Shown one piece after another: positions 1 to 9,046 of a stretch of 46,642 nt of DNA (positions are counted from its first letter, which is position 1; every line of letters begins with the position of its first letter). The stretch is from assembly GCA_029289235.1 (NCBI GenBank), contig JARFTZ010000034.1, positions 1 to 46,642 of the forward strand, read 5' to 3'. Under the pieces are notes generated by a model. That model worked only from the letters and a program-made list of their open reading frames with translations, searched no databases and had not been told where the DNA came from. The DNA comes from Gammaproteobacteria bacterium (GTDB taxonomy: Bacteria > Pseudomonadota > Gammaproteobacteria > Burkholderiales > Rhodocyclaceae). The position numbers were made by a program, and so were the translations under genes.

Positions 1-267
1 TCCTGCCTGCATGTCGACTTTGTCTCGCGCAACGCCGTGCTGCAGGAGCAGAGCATGGGCATCCATTACAACCAGGGTGCCGAGCTGATGGATTACGTGC
101 TGAACAAGGACGATTTCCGCTTCCACGACGGCTACATGCTGCCGCCGAGCAAGCCGGGTCTCGGCGTCGAGGTCAACGAGGAACTGGTCATCGAGCGCAG
201 CAAGAACGCGCCAGACTGGCGCAATCCGGTCTGGCGTCACGCTGATGGGGCTGTGGCCGAGTGGTAG
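1..267 (+). CDS. dgoD: D-galactonate dehydratase, C-terminal end (partial)
   Basis: The frame is open from the first base and ends at a TAG at 265-267, so only the last 88 residues are present. The tail, with GLGVEVNEE followed by [12 protein letters not shown] and a final AEW, is characteristic of D-galactonate dehydratase of the enolase superfamily (mandelate racemase group), which converts D-galactonate to 2-dehydro-3-deoxygalactonate. The catalytic barrel residues lie upstream of the window. The next two genes, dgoK and dgoA, encode the following two steps of the pathway, which supports the assignment. dgoK starts 35 bases further on, so the three genes are probably one operon. Confidence 0.9.
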   Translation, partial: SCLHVDFVSRNAVLQEQSMGIHYNQGAELMDYVLNKDDFRFHDGYMLPPSKPGLGVEVNEELVIERSKNAPDWRNPVWRHADGAVAEW

Positions 268-302
268 ACTGGCGGCTTTTGTTTACCGCAGAAAGCTGAC
301 CC

Positions 303-1277
303 ATGAGCACCCCTGCTTTACCCGTTCCTCAACTCCTCGCCCTTGACTGGGGAACCTCCAGTCTGCGGGCGTTCCTGATGTGCGACGGCAAGGTGACCGA
401 AACCCGGTCATCCGCCCACGGCATCCAGCACTTGCCGCTGCCCGGCGTTCCCGGCTACGAAAAAGCCTTCGCCGCGATCGCCGGCGACTGGGTCAAGCAA
501 TGGCCGAACCTGCCGATTGTTGCCTGCGGCATGGTCGGCAGTGCGCAGGGCTGGAAGGAGGCGCCGTATGTCCGCTGCCCGGCGGACATCAAGACGCTGG
601 CCGGGCAGAGCATCGCAGTGCCGAGCGGTCTCGGCCCGGACATCCTGATCGCTCCCGGCGTGCTCTTCGACGAGCCGGACGAACTGCCCGACGTGATGCG
701 CGGCGAAGAAATCCAGATCGCCGGCGCCCTGCTGATGAATCCGCAGTGGGCCGTCCGTTCCTGCATGCTCCTGCCGGGCACCCACTCCAAGTGGGCGCAG
801 ATCGAAAACGGCAGGATCGTCCGCTACGCCACCTATCTCACCGGCGAACTGTTCGCCGTGCTCAGCGAGCACTCCATCCTCGGCCGCCTGATGCCGGCCG
901 AGAGCGAGGGCAAGAAGGAGACCGACGCAGCCGCCTTTGAACTTGGCCTGGCCACGGCACGGAACAGCGCCCCGGGCGACTTCACGCACCAGATTTTCGG
1001 TACGCGCACGCTCGGTCTCACCGGGCGGGTGCCCCCGGCCGGGCTGGCCGACTACCTTTCCGGCCTGCTGATCGGCCACGAACTGGTTTCCGGGATGGCT
1101 GGTGCCGGTGATCTCGCTTCCGTACCGCTGGTGATGATCGGCGCACCGGCACTGTGCGAGCGTTACGCGCAGTCGCTCAAGGTCTTCGGCAAGACCGCCG
1201 ACGCAGTACTCGACAACACGGCGCCGGTCGGCCTGTGGAATCTGGCCCTGGCCGCCGGTCTGGTCTGCGCGAACTGA
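303..1277 (+). CDS. dgoK: 2-dehydro-3-deoxygalactonokinase
   Basis: This 324-aa protein belongs to the DgoK family (PF05035), cytoplasmic sugar kinases of the hexokinase/actin fold that phosphorylate 2-dehydro-3-deoxy-D-galactonate at C6 using ATP. The N-terminal LALDWGTSSLRAFL is the first phosphate-binding loop of the fold. LLPGTHSKWAQIENG in the middle is a conserved family segment that contributes to substrate and nucleotide binding. The length is normal for the family. The gene lies between the dehydratase and the aldolase of the same pathway, and dgoA starts 17 bases after its stop. No transporter or GntR-type regulator for galactonate lies downstream; they may be upstream of the window. 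Confidence 0.93.
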   Translation: MSTPALPVPQLLALDWGTSSLRAFLMCDGKVTETRSSAHGIQHLPLPGVPGYEKAFAAIAGDWVKQWPNLPIVACGMVGSAQGWKEAPYVRCPADIKTLAGQSIAVPSGLGPDILIAPGVLFDEPDELPDVMRGEEIQIAGALLMNPQWAVRSCMLLPGTHSKWAQIENGRIVRYATYLTGELFAVLSEHSILGRLMPAESEGKKETDAAAFELGLATARNSAPGDFTHQIFGTRTLGLTGRVPPAGLADYLSGLLIGHELVSGMAGAGDLASVPLVMIGAPALCERYAQSLKVFGKTADAVLDNTAPVGLWNLALAAGLVCAN

Positions 1278-1294
1278 GCGAAAGAGAAAACAAC

Positions 1295-1945
1295 ATGAGC
1301 CAACTTACCGTCGAAGAACGTTTTGCCGCCGCCAGTGCCCAGTTGCCGCTGGTGGCCATCCTGCGTGGCATCACTCCCGCTGAATCGGTTGAAATCGGGC
1401 GCCGCCTGTACGAAGCCGGCTTCCGCCTGATCGAGGTGCCGCTGAACTCGCCCGAACCGTTCAAGAGCATCGCCGCGATCCGTCAGTCCCTGCCCGACGA
1501 TGCCCTCGTCGGCGCCGGCACGGTGCTGACCGTCGATCAGGTTCGCGAACTGAAGGATAGCGGTGGCGAACTGACCGTGATGCCGCACGCCGACACGGCG
1601 GTGATTCGTGCCGCCAAGGCCGCCGGGATGGCCTGCACCCCCGGCGTGGTCACGCCGACCGAGGCGTTTGCCGCGCTGGCCGCTGGCGCGGATGCGTTGA
1701 AAATTTTCCCCGCCGAACTGGTGACGCCGGCGATCCTCAAGGCGATTCGCGTAGTCCTGCCCAAGGGCACGCGCCTGCTCCCGGTCGGTGGAATTACGCC
1801 GGACAACATGCAGCCGTATGTCGATGCCGGCGCCACCGGCTTCGGTCTGGGCTCGGCGATTTACAAGCCGGGGATGACGGCCGAGCAGGTTGCCGCGGTT
1901 GCTGCCCGCTTCGTCGCTGGCTGGCGCGCCTTATCCGGCCGCTGA
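1295..1945 (+). CDS. dgoA: 2-dehydro-3-deoxy-6-phosphogalactonate aldolase
   Basis: This 216-aa class I aldolase of the KDPG/KDPGal family cleaves 2-dehydro-3-deoxy-6-phosphogalactonate to pyruvate and glyceraldehyde 3-phosphate. The N-terminal VAILRGI, the IEVPLNSP segment typical of KDPGal aldolases, and the Schiff-base lysine in ALKIFPAE (Lys136) are all visible. GGITPDN near the C terminus forms the phosphate-binding loop. ATG 1295 is chosen because the open frame upstream runs into dgoK, and the purine-rich GAGCGAAAGAGAAA lies just before it. The last 15 bases overlap the end of the convergent adenylate cyclase gene, leaving no room for a conventional terminator between them. Confidence 0.93.
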   Translation: MSQLTVEERFAAASAQLPLVAILRGITPAESVEIGRRLYEAGFRLIEVPLNSPEPFKSIAAIRQSLPDDALVGAGTVLTVDQVRELKDSGGELTVMPHADTAVIRAAKAAGMACTPGVVTPTEAFAALAAGADALKIFPAELVTPAILKAIRVVLPKGTRLLPVGGITPDNMQPYVDAGATGFGLGSAIYKPGMTAEQVAAVAARFVAGWRALSGR

Positions 1946-3241
1946 AACAGCCTCGGCGGAAAGGCGTTGCGCAACGCCCTTCCGCCCAATGACACGATAG
2001 ACGGCCGTTTCGCCTTTTCCCTTCAGATAAAGCGTGAGCGGCGGCTGGAAATCGAAGGCGTGGCCGATTTTCCGGTAGGTGCTCTCATCGACGTGGACAA
2101 TCCCAGGCACGCCTTCGCTGGTGAGCCTGCTGGCCAGGTTGACCGTGTCGCCCCACAGGTCGTAGATGAACTTCTTCTTGCCGACGACGCCGGCGACGAC
2201 CGGACCGCTGCCGATGCCGATGCGCACATCCAGGTGCATGTCGTTGATGCGGAAGTCGCACTGCAGGAGATTGCGCATCTCCAGCGCCAGATCGACCAGC
2301 GCCTCGGTGAAGTCCTCGCGCTGGTCGTTCAGGCCGCCGGCGACCATGTAGGCGTCACCGATCGTCTTGATCTTCTCAAGACCGTGTTTCTCCGCGAGTT
2401 CGTCGAACGATGAAAACACCCGGTTGAGCATCGAGAACACTTGCTGCGGGCTCAATCCCTCGGCGATGCGGGTGAAATTGACGATATCCACGAACATCAC
2501 CGAGACGTCGGCAAAGCCGTCGGCGATCGTCTGGTTGCTGTTTTTCAGCCGCTCGGCGATCGGTCCGGGAAGAATGTTGAGCAACAACCGCTCGGAACGT
2601 TCCTGCTCCAGTTGCAGCAAGTGGTGCGCTTCTTCCAGCCGTTGCTGAGCCTTCTGCTTTTCGATGGCTGAGTAGCGCAGCAGCAGGAAAACGATGGTCG
2701 AGACGGCGGCGAAGTTCAGCGCGAAAAAGAAAACCGTGGTGCCGGTGGAAATCCTCACCGGTGGCGGCAGGGCAGTGTCGGCGAGATAGAAATCGAATCC
2801 GCCCGACAGCGCGGTCAGGAAAACGTAGGCGAAGAACCAGGCCAGCGCTTCATGTGCGCCGATGAACAGGACCGCCCCGATCGGCGCGAGCAGCGCCCAC
2901 AGGCTGAGGCCGCTCGCCGTGATGAAATTGCCCATGCTCCACTGGGCAACGAACGGCATGAAAAGAAACAGGCCCAGCTGGGTCTGCCGGAAGAGGTCGA
3001 AATTGAGCGTCCTGAAATAGATCGCCAGATTGCCGACCAAGAGCAGCTGGAAGACGAACGGGATCGTCGAAGAGAGTTGCGGGCCGAGTTGCCAGTAGAT
3101 GAACAGCCACAGCATCGAAGCAAAGCAGATGAGACCGGTGGCGAAGATGAGCAACGACTTCTGCAGCTGCAGATCGGCACTGTCCGTCGGCTGGATGCCG
3201 GCGTGGCGGATGCGTATGGCGAGGCGGCTGAGGGCAGACAT
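1931..3241 (-). CDS. Membrane-bound class III adenylate cyclase
   Basis: The protein has 436 aa from ATG 3241; a TTG at 3283 would add 14 residues, and neither start has a clear Shine-Dalgarno. About six hydrophobic segments fill the first 190 residues. A short coiled linker follows, then LLNILP, the usual entry to class III cyclase domains. The metal-binding aspartates are in FVDIVNFT (about residue 252) and GDAYM (about 296). The adenine-selecting pair Lys (EKIKTIG) and Asp (YDLWGD), and the transition-state pair Asn/Arg in NLASR, are all present, so it should be an active adenylate, not guanylate, cyclase. It runs in the same direction as the MSHA-like operon and starts 82 bases after its last gene, so co-transcription is possible but unproven. 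Confidence 0.9.
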   Translation of the reverse strand: MSALSRLAIRIRHAGIQPTDSADLQLQKSLLIFATGLICFASMLWLFIYWQLGPQLSSTIPFVFQLLLVGNLAIYFRTLNFDLFRQTQLGLFLFMPFVAQWSMGNFITASGLSLWALLAPIGAVLFIGAHEALAWFFAYVFLTALSGGFDFYLADTALPPPVRISTGTTVFFFALNFAAVSTIVFLLLRYSAIEKQKAQQRLEEAHHLLQLEQERSERLLLNILPGPIAERLKNSNQTIADGFADVSVMFVDIVNFTRIAEGLSPQQVFSMLNRVFSSFDELAEKHGLEKIKTIGDAYMVAGGLNDQREDFTEALVDLALEMRNLLQCDFRINDMHLDVRIGIGSGPVVAGVVGKKKFIYDLWGDTVNLASRLTSEGVPGIVHVDESTYRKIGHAFDFQPPLTLYLKGKGETAVYRVIGRKGVAQRLSAEAVSAAG

Positions 3242-3323
3242 TAAGGCGGTTCGGGAAGGGGTGTCGCCCGGATTTGAAACCAATCGCCTGGCAGGGTCAA
3301 GCGAATGACGGACGGGGATATTG

Positions 3324-3989
3324 TCAGGGGAGCTTGCCGGCGGCGATCATCCGGTTGAAGAGGATGGGGCGGGGAATCCATACAAGCATGTCGTCGAAGG
3401 CAGGAGAACGTTCGCCTGCCTGGAACGTGTTGTCGATGGTAGCGTTTTGGCCGTTGGCCACGAGGTCCGGGCCTGTGGAGTAGATGATCGCGACGGGGCC
3501 GTCTGTGCTGTTGGTCAGATTGTTACCCGCCGAATCCTGGACGATCAAGGCGGTGGCGGTGGATGCTAGGGTGAATGTGGCACTGGCGTAACTGTTGTTG
3601 ACGCGGTAGCGCCAATAGCCGCGGAACGGATCGCCAGTTGCGGAACGCTGCGTTCCCCAAGCGTCGATTTCCCCTATGCCGAGCGTCTTCCACGGAAGAT
3701 AGCCTTCGACATCGTTACACGGATTGTCTTCAAGTCCATACTTTGGGTCCGCCGGGTCGATGGTTGATGATTGGCACGGGAGCCTGCCGTACAGTACGGC
3801 GAATCCAAGCAAGGCTTCCTTTATCTCGTTCAACCGTTTACTGGTTTCGCTGGAGTTTTGGATGTCGCGCTGGGTGGAGAGTGGAACCAGCATCCCGCTA
3901 ATGAGAAGCCCCACAATGACCAGCACGATGGCCAACTCGGTCAAGGTAAAGCCGCTATTCAAATTGGAGCGAGGTCGGGGCTTGTTCAT
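3324..3989 (-). CDS. Type IV prepilin-like protein of the MSHA-like operon
   Basis: This 221-aa protein starts at ATG 3989, preceded by AAGG at good spacing, and its ATG overlaps the upstream stop (ATGA). A 13-residue basic leader ends in SG. It is followed by FTLTELAIVLVIVGLLISG, a textbook prepilin peptidase site with Glu at mature position 5 and a hydrophobic helix. The roughly 190-residue C-terminal part contains four cysteines and WGTQRSATGDPFRGYWRYRV, resembling pseudopilin-like globular domains. It is the last gene of the operon. It could be the major subunit or a GspH/MshC-like minor one; the sequence alone does not decide. No prepilin peptidase gene is in the window. Confidence 0.8.
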   Translation of the reverse strand: MNKPRPRSNLNSGFTLTELAIVLVIVGLLISGMLVPLSTQRDIQNSSETSKRLNEIKEALLGFAVLYGRLPCQSSTIDPADPKYGLEDNPCNDVEGYLPWKTLGIGEIDAWGTQRSATGDPFRGYWRYRVNNSYASATFTLASTATALIVQDSAGNNLTNSTDGPVAIIYSTGPDLVANGQNATIDNTFQAGERSPAFDDMLVWIPRPILFNRMIAAGKLP

Positions 3990-5212
3990 GGCAGGCACCT
4001 TATGAGGTCTGTTCCTGGCGAGTGCCAGTCGAATGTCGATGCGCCGGAGAAATCGGCTGCGTTGGCCGTGGGTGTGTTGAAAGACGTGAGGTTTCGTCCT
4101 TCGAGATAGTTGCTTGCGCTAGCCTTTTCCGCCTCGGTGTTGCGGTTTTGTCCGGGGATACTTTTACCGGCGAAAATCACGATACGGCTGCAGACGGGCG
4201 ATAGCGCCCCGTCAATGGTGACTTTAGCCGGGGCAGGCAACTGGGTCAGAAAGAGCATTTCCTTCCAGTTCTGGCAAAAAAGGTCTGTACCGCAGGCGAT
4301 GTTGTCAGTCCCTTTTGGTCCACTAATCGCGAGTGTCGTAAATGACGGGTTGTCCAGAAGATTTTCAATGGCCGTACTGAAATCACTACGCCGAATCAGA
4401 TGCCGGAAAACGTCGTCGGGCGTGATTTGCAGGAAATTGTCGTTGTAATGTTCAGAATGGGTCATGACGAAGCGTTTGTTGTCTTTTGTGGAAGCGACCA
4501 GGCCATTGGTGCTGCTGGCGAAGTAATTGACTTCGCCAGCAACCGCGTTGAACGCATTGTAGGTATCCAGATAGTTACGGGAGTCGTAATTTCCACCGCA
4601 TTGTGTGTAATCAGGGTTCGACAATGCCCTGCTCTGTTCGTCGATGGGTGACCCGGGCGCCACGAGTAGCGCCGCAAGACCTGTGGTGATGACGTTGCCG
4701 TTAACGTCGATGATGTCGATCTGTCCCGGGGTGTCCCAATTCAGCACGTCGGTTGACGGGGTGATCTTGTAGCGGCCAGAAACAACGTACCACAGGCATT
4801 CCGAGTTTCCATCGCGCAAGACCTCGGTGCGGAGCGTTTTCCACGGGAATTTTCCGAGAACGGAAAGATCCTTCGCGTTGCCTAGAAAATTCAGCGCTGC
4901 GACTCCCTCCGTCTGTCCGACGTCCGGTAACCGCAGATAGGCGGCGTCGCTGACCGATGTGGTCGAAATGGCGTCTCCGATCAACGCATCTTTGGCTTCG
5001 GCGAGCGCCCGGGACGTGGCCTGAATACGTCTGGCTTGATACTGCGCAACGCTGAACTGGCCGAGAAACAGGCTTAGTCCCACTAGCGTCAGTAAGGTCA
5101 GAACAGCAATCAATGCAATGCCGTCCTGCGCGGTCTGTGGGTTCATGCAGAATGTTCGACATCGCTTCCCCCATGCCGGGCCGCGCTTCGTTTCATGATT
5201 CGGCATTGCCAT
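3986..5212 (-). CDS. GspK/PilX-like prepilin of the MSHA-like operon
   Basis: The product has 408 aa from ATG 5212, or 386 aa from ATG 5146. The earlier start leaves only 12 bases after mshK; the later one gives a normal 9-residue leader, MNPQTAQDG. Neither has a clear ribosome binding site. After the Gly comes IALIAVLTLLTLVGLSLFLG, a prepilin-type helix without Glu at mature position 5. That is typical of GspK-like tip pseudopilins and some PilX-like proteins. The large, cysteine-containing C-terminal domain is unlike short pilins and fits a tip or adapter role. The gene overlaps the following prepilin by four bases, so the two are probably made together. Confidence 0.7.
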   Translation of the reverse strand: MAMPNHETKRGPAWGKRCRTFCMNPQTAQDGIALIAVLTLLTLVGLSLFLGQFSVAQYQARRIQATSRALAEAKDALIGDAISTTSVSDAAYLRLPDVGQTEGVAALNFLGNAKDLSVLGKFPWKTLRTEVLRDGNSECLWYVVSGRYKITPSTDVLNWDTPGQIDIIDVNGNVITTGLAALLVAPGSPIDEQSRALSNPDYTQCGGNYDSRNYLDTYNAFNAVAGEVNYFASSTNGLVASTKDNKRFVMTHSEHYNDNFLQITPDDVFRHLIRRSDFSTAIENLLDNPSFTTLAISGPKGTDNIACGTDLFCQNWKEMLFLTQLPAPAKVTIDGALSPVCSRIVIFAGKSIPGQNRNTEAEKASASNYLEGRNLTSFNTPTANAADFSGASTFDWHSPGTDLIRCLP

Positions 5213-5224
5213 GTCTTACGGAAG

Positions 5225-5680
5225 CTATTGCGCTCTCGCTGGGGAGGTGATCAGGATTTTGCCGCTACCGAGGATATCAGCCGTCTCGCCTGTGTCCCGG
5301 TTGAGCGTATTGCCAACACTGACTTGGGTAGCTGGGACGTCATTTGTATCCACAATGACCTTGCTTGGATTGGATCGCTTTGCGCTTACTAGCACACCGC
5401 TGTCTTCCTGAGGAACCCCATTGACCCACACCGTCCGCTTTCCGCTGCTGCGCGTAACGACGCCATTGATCGTCAGGGTCGGGTCTTCGGAAGCTTCGCG
5501 CTGCTCTTCGGGATTGAACTGCCGTTGATGATCCAGCTGTTGCCGTCGCTCCGGCGTGAAGAACAGTCGACCGAGTTCTTCAGCGGATGTGGCGCTGGGT
5601 ATCGCGAAAATGAAAGCAAACAGCGCTAGCCGGAGCGAGCGCATTGAATGATCGGGAAAGCGGTGAATGCGATGGGTCAT
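5225..5680 (-). CDS. mshK: MshK-like periplasmic pilus assembly protein
   Basis: This 151-aa protein starts at ATG 5680, which overlaps the mshJ stop (ATGA). An internal ATG at 5644 begins a cleaner signal peptide, MRSLRLALFAFIFAIPSATSA. The middle contains DPTLTINGVVTRSSGKRTVWVNG, the short beta-rich repeat seen in MshK and in the homology region of PilP/GspC proteins that link the inner-membrane platform to the secretin. The N-terminal part after the signal is charged and probably disordered. Position after mshJ matches the order in Vibrio-type msh clusters. Function is inferred from this motif and from gene order. Confidence 0.7.
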   Translation of the reverse strand: MTHRIHRFPDHSMRSLRLALFAFIFAIPSATSAEELGRLFFTPERRQQLDHQRQFNPEEQREASEDPTLTINGVVTRSSGKRTVWVNGVPQEDSGVLVSAKRSNPSKVIVDTNDVPATQVSVGNTLNRDTGETADILGSGKILITSPARAQ

Positions 5681-6291
5681 TTCGCCAGTCCCTCCGCGCT
5701 GTCCGCCTTGCGCACGGTGATCCAGTCGATCAGGCAACCGGCCTGTAGCGAGGCAGTAGATGCGCCATCCGCAGCGGTGCGCGCCAGTCGGGAGATGTCG
5801 CAACGCCGGGGCTGGATCAGCGCGGGCGCCTCGCGGCGCAGGTCGTCGAGCAGCCGCGTCAGGTCCTCTTCGTGCAGCAGTTTGAGCTCAAGCTTCATGG
5901 TGCTGGCGTAAAGTGCCAGTTGCCCCGATGGCGATTTTTCCAGCGGCTGGCGCGGGGCGATCTCGTAGCGCATCTCGGGCAGGCGATGCCGGGCGCGAAT
6001 CTCTTCGAGCAACTCGACCCATTCCAGGCGCTGCTCTTCGCCAAGGATGCGGCGTGATTGCAGCTCGTTGAAGACGGCTGCTTTTTGCCGTATTTCGTTT
6101 TCTTCGCTGCGGACTTGCCTGAGCTTGTTGTCGATTTCCTTGCGTTCCTGTTGGATGTTGGCCAGGCGGGCTTGCGCGTCGCCGAGTTCCGCGCGCGCGA
6201 CGAGGATCGATGCGGCCCCCAGGGCGAGCATCACCGCCAGCGCGAGCAGCGGAATCTGCAATCTGGACCAATCGTTCGCGTTCAGCTTCAT
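5677..6291 (-). CDS. mshJ: MshJ/PilO-like inner-membrane pilus protein
   Basis: This 204-aa protein has one transmembrane helix at about residues 13-33. A strongly charged coiled coil follows (about 35-80), then a small C-terminal alpha/beta domain. This is the layout of PilO, GspM and MshJ, bitopic proteins that pair with PilN/GspL-type partners and connect the cytoplasmic ATPase platform to the periplasm. It starts inside the stop of the upstream mshI-like gene (four-base overlap) and its stop overlaps the next start, indicating tight translational coupling. Direct sequence similarity to named families is weak, so the name rests mainly on topology and position. Confidence 0.7.
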   Translation of the reverse strand: MKLNANDWSRLQIPLLALAVMLALGAASILVARAELGDAQARLANIQQERKEIDNKLRQVRSEENEIRQKAAVFNELQSRRILGEEQRLEWVELLEEIRARHRLPEMRYEIAPRQPLEKSPSGQLALYASTMKLELKLLHEEDLTRLLDDLRREAPALIQPRRCDISRLARTAADGASTASLQAGCLIDWITVRKADSAEGLAK

Positions 6292-7829
6292 GATCCGATC
6301 TTCCGCGTGACCTGCAGGCTGAACGTACGCAAGGGGTTGCGCTCCAGAGCAGCGTCACCGCTGCGCAGCGCCTTTCCGGATTCGATGTCGAACGGTTGTT
6401 GCAGGATGTCGACCCGCAGTTCCTTGTTCGCTGCCAGCTGCTCGACGAAGCGGTTGAACAGTTGGAGTGTTTGCCGGGTGTCAGCGCCGGGTGGCGCATG
6501 CAGCGTTCCTTGCATGACAAGGCTTTCGCTGTCGTCGGGAAACGGCTTCGTTCCGATGTCCGGCCTTCCGGCGGTGCCGCGCGCCGGTTCGGTCCCGCCG
6601 AGTTTCCATGCGAGCGAGGCAAGTTCGATTGTCGGATGGTCTTGAAGAGCGTGGCTGAGTTCGACGTAGAAAGGGGTCGGGGAGATACTTCGCTGCGCCT
6701 GGACGAGATATCGGCCGATCACGCTCTTCAGCGTTTCGCGGTCGACGGGCACGCTGGGGAACGTTTTCAGCACGTCGGCGTAACGCTGGCGGGACTGCCC
6801 GGTTTTGGCCTGCAGTTCTGCTGATTCGCGGGTGAATTGATACGCGTCGAAAAGCTGATTGCCCGATAGCAGCAGGCAAGCACACAGCGCGGTGGCGCCG
6901 AGACCATAGAGCAGGGTGCCCAGCCGGCCGACCTGGTAGGTGTGCCGCAAGGTGTCACCGGCAAACTGCATTGCGGGCGGATGGGTCGCCAGCAGGTGCA
7001 GGAACAGCTTCTCGCCGTGGCTGTCCGGCGGCAGTGATTTGAGGCCCGTACGCTTCGCGCACTCATTGATGTCGAGAACGTTGAAGCGCACGGCAGGCGT
7101 GTCGACACAACTGTTCTCGATCGCTTTCAGAGCACCGGGGTGCGCGAGGATGTGGGCGGTGATCGTCTGGTTGCGCCCGACCAGGCGCTGGCTGGCGAGG
7201 TATTGCTGCAGCTTGAGCGATTCGCTGGCAAAGGCCTGGGCGATGCTGCCGATGCTGCTGTGCTGCAGCGGCGTCAGCCGGCTGAAATGCAGCTGGCCCT
7301 TCTCGAAATAGCTCTGGCGGATACTGTTGTCCTGAATCGTCAGCAACAGGCAGGGCTCTTCGGGCAGGCGGAGCTTTTTCAGCAGCGACGGGAAGACCGT
7401 GGGCAGCGAATAAAGGCCGGACAGCGCGACATCCGTTTCGCCGATGATGTCCAGCCAGGGCTGGAAGAAAGCCGGATTGGTCAGCGCGGCGAGCAGCAGG
7501 TGCTCGTCCTTGCGCCGGTTTTTTTCATGTCCCAGCGACAGCGACGCGGTCAGGGGCGTGTTGAAGAACGTTTGCGCCAGTTTGCGCTGGATGACTGCCG
7601 TCCGGTCGCTTCCACGCAGGAACGGAATCGTCTCGCTGTGGAATCCTTCTTCGGCGACATTCGCCAGCAATGAAAAAACGCTGGACGCATTGCTGGCCAG
7701 ATACTCCCTGAACTGCAGCAGGTCCTCTTCCGAGACAGTGAAACGCCCTTCCTCGTACAGTGTGCCGGCGTGCCAGCGATAGGCCGCCAGTTGCTGCGCG
7801 CTGAGGTAGAGGTGGCGTTGGGGTTTCAT
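6288..7829 (-). CDS. mshI: MshI-like protein, apparent PilM/PilN (GspL-type) fusion
   Basis: This 513-aa protein has a roughly 300-residue cytoplasmic part, one transmembrane helix (TLLYGLGATALCACLLLSG, about residues 305-325) and a periplasmic part of about 190 residues ending in a compact domain. PilM (cytoplasmic, actin-like) and PilN (bitopic) are usually separate proteins. Here one polypeptide has the layout of both, as GspL does in type II secretion. The N-terminal half does not show the PilM Asn-Leu tail or an obvious actin-type phosphate loop. The gene starts nine bases after mshG and overlaps mshJ. The MshI name is by position and topology. Confidence 0.65.
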   Translation of the reverse strand: MKPQRHLYLSAQQLAAYRWHAGTLYEEGRFTVSEEDLLQFREYLASNASSVFSLLANVAEEGFHSETIPFLRGSDRTAVIQRKLAQTFFNTPLTASLSLGHEKNRRKDEHLLLAALTNPAFFQPWLDIIGETDVALSGLYSLPTVFPSLLKKLRLPEEPCLLLTIQDNSIRQSYFEKGQLHFSRLTPLQHSSIGSIAQAFASESLKLQQYLASQRLVGRNQTITAHILAHPGALKAIENSCVDTPAVRFNVLDINECAKRTGLKSLPPDSHGEKLFLHLLATHPPAMQFAGDTLRHTYQVGRLGTLLYGLGATALCACLLLSGNQLFDAYQFTRESAELQAKTGQSRQRYADVLKTFPSVPVDRETLKSVIGRYLVQAQRSISPTPFYVELSHALQDHPTIELASLAWKLGGTEPARGTAGRPDIGTKPFPDDSESLVMQGTLHAPPGADTRQTLQLFNRFVEQLAANKELRVDILQQPFDIESGKALRSGDAALERNPLRTFSLQVTRKIGS

Positions 7830-7838
7830 TGCGTTCTA

Positions 7839-9041
7839 TCAGGTGGCGATCCGGCTGATGACGTCGTAGACCGGGCCGAGCACCGAGAGCATGATCCAAC
7901 CGAGCAACGCCCCCAGGATGAGCGTGAGCAGAGGCTCGATCATCTGCTGGACCTTTTCGACCGATTCCTTGACGTCGCGATTATAGAAGTAACTGACGTT
8001 GATCAACGCTTCGTCCAGCGCGCCGGTGCTTTCGCCGACACGCAGCATGCGGATGACCAGCGGCGGAAAGAAGCCGGTCTGCTGGAAGGCGGCCGTGACG
8101 TTCTGCCCCTCGCCGATCAGTTGTTCGACACGTTCCAGTCCGCGCCGGATCGCCTGGTTGCCGACGACATCCTGAGTGGTCCGGATCGCTTCGAGCACGG
8201 AGATGCCGGAGGCGTACAGCAGGGCGAAGGTGTTGGCAAAGCGGGAAAGGATGATCTTGCGCAGGATGTCTCCGCCAAGCGGCAGTCGCAGTTTGAGGGA
8301 ATCGAAACGGAATCGCGCCAGCGGGTTGATGTGCAGGAGAATCCGGACGGCAATGAAGGCGATGAGCGGGACGATCAGGGCAAGGTACCAGTAGGCGACG
8401 AGCAGGTCTGAGACGAAAAAGAGCACTTTCGTCTGCGTCGGCAGTGCCTGGCCCATGTTGCGCACGAAGAGCTTTAGCTGGGGAACCATGTAGGTCATCA
8501 GGAAGAACGTGGCGGCGATGACGATCGTGCCGACGAAAGCCGGGTACATCGCCAGCTTGCGTGTCTGTGAGGCCAGTTCGTCTTCCCATTTCAAGGTTTC
8601 CGTCAGGCTTTGCAGCACGTCCGACAGTTTGCCGCTGGTCTCGCCGGCGCGGATCAGGTTGACGAAGACCGTGTCGAACACCTTCGGGTGGGCTTCCATC
8701 GCCTGCGAGAGGGTCTGGCCGCCCTCGATGCTGTCGACCAGGCTGGCAACCACCTCCCGGAAACGTGGGTGCTCCAGGGTGTCGGCCAGATCCTTGAGTC
8801 CGTCGAGAATCGGTACCCTGACCCGGAGCAGGTGTTCCAGGTGGAAACAGAAGTGGATCAGTTCCCTGCGCGGAACGGATTGCATTCCGAGTAGCTGGTG
8901 GTTGCCGACGGGCGATCCGTTGATCAGGTCCAGTCCCATGCGTCGCAGCCGCATGTCCAGGTCGATCTCGTTCTGCGCGTCGATGCGCCCGCTGACCGTG
9001 TGGCCGTCCGCGTCGATTGCCCGATAGTTGAACAGCGGCAC
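7839..9041 (-). CDS. mshG: GspF/PilC-family inner-membrane platform protein MshG
   Basis: This 400-aa protein begins MPLFNYRAIDADGHTVSGRIDA, the typical opening of the type II secretion F family. It has two repeated GspF domains, each followed by membrane segments, with helices near residues 165-190, 215-240 and at the C terminus (LLTLILGALLGWIMLSVLGPVY). GESTGALDEAL and AGETSGKLSDVL mark the two repeats. MshG sits in the cytoplasmic membrane and is thought to be turned by the MshE ATPase to insert or extract pilin subunits. It starts five bases after mshE, and full length is preserved. Confidence 0.9.
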   Translation of the reverse strand: MPLFNYRAIDADGHTVSGRIDAQNEIDLDMRLRRMGLDLINGSPVGNHQLLGMQSVPRRELIHFCFHLEHLLRVRVPILDGLKDLADTLEHPRFREVVASLVDSIEGGQTLSQAMEAHPKVFDTVFVNLIRAGETSGKLSDVLQSLTETLKWEDELASQTRKLAMYPAFVGTIVIAATFFLMTYMVPQLKLFVRNMGQALPTQTKVLFFVSDLLVAYWYLALIVPLIAFIAVRILLHINPLARFRFDSLKLRLPLGGDILRKIILSRFANTFALLYASGISVLEAIRTTQDVVGNQAIRRGLERVEQLIGEGQNVTAAFQQTGFFPPLVIRMLRVGESTGALDEALINVSYFYNRDVKESVEKVQQMIEPLLTLILGALLGWIMLSVLGPVYDVISRIAT

Positions 9042-9046
9042 GGCGC

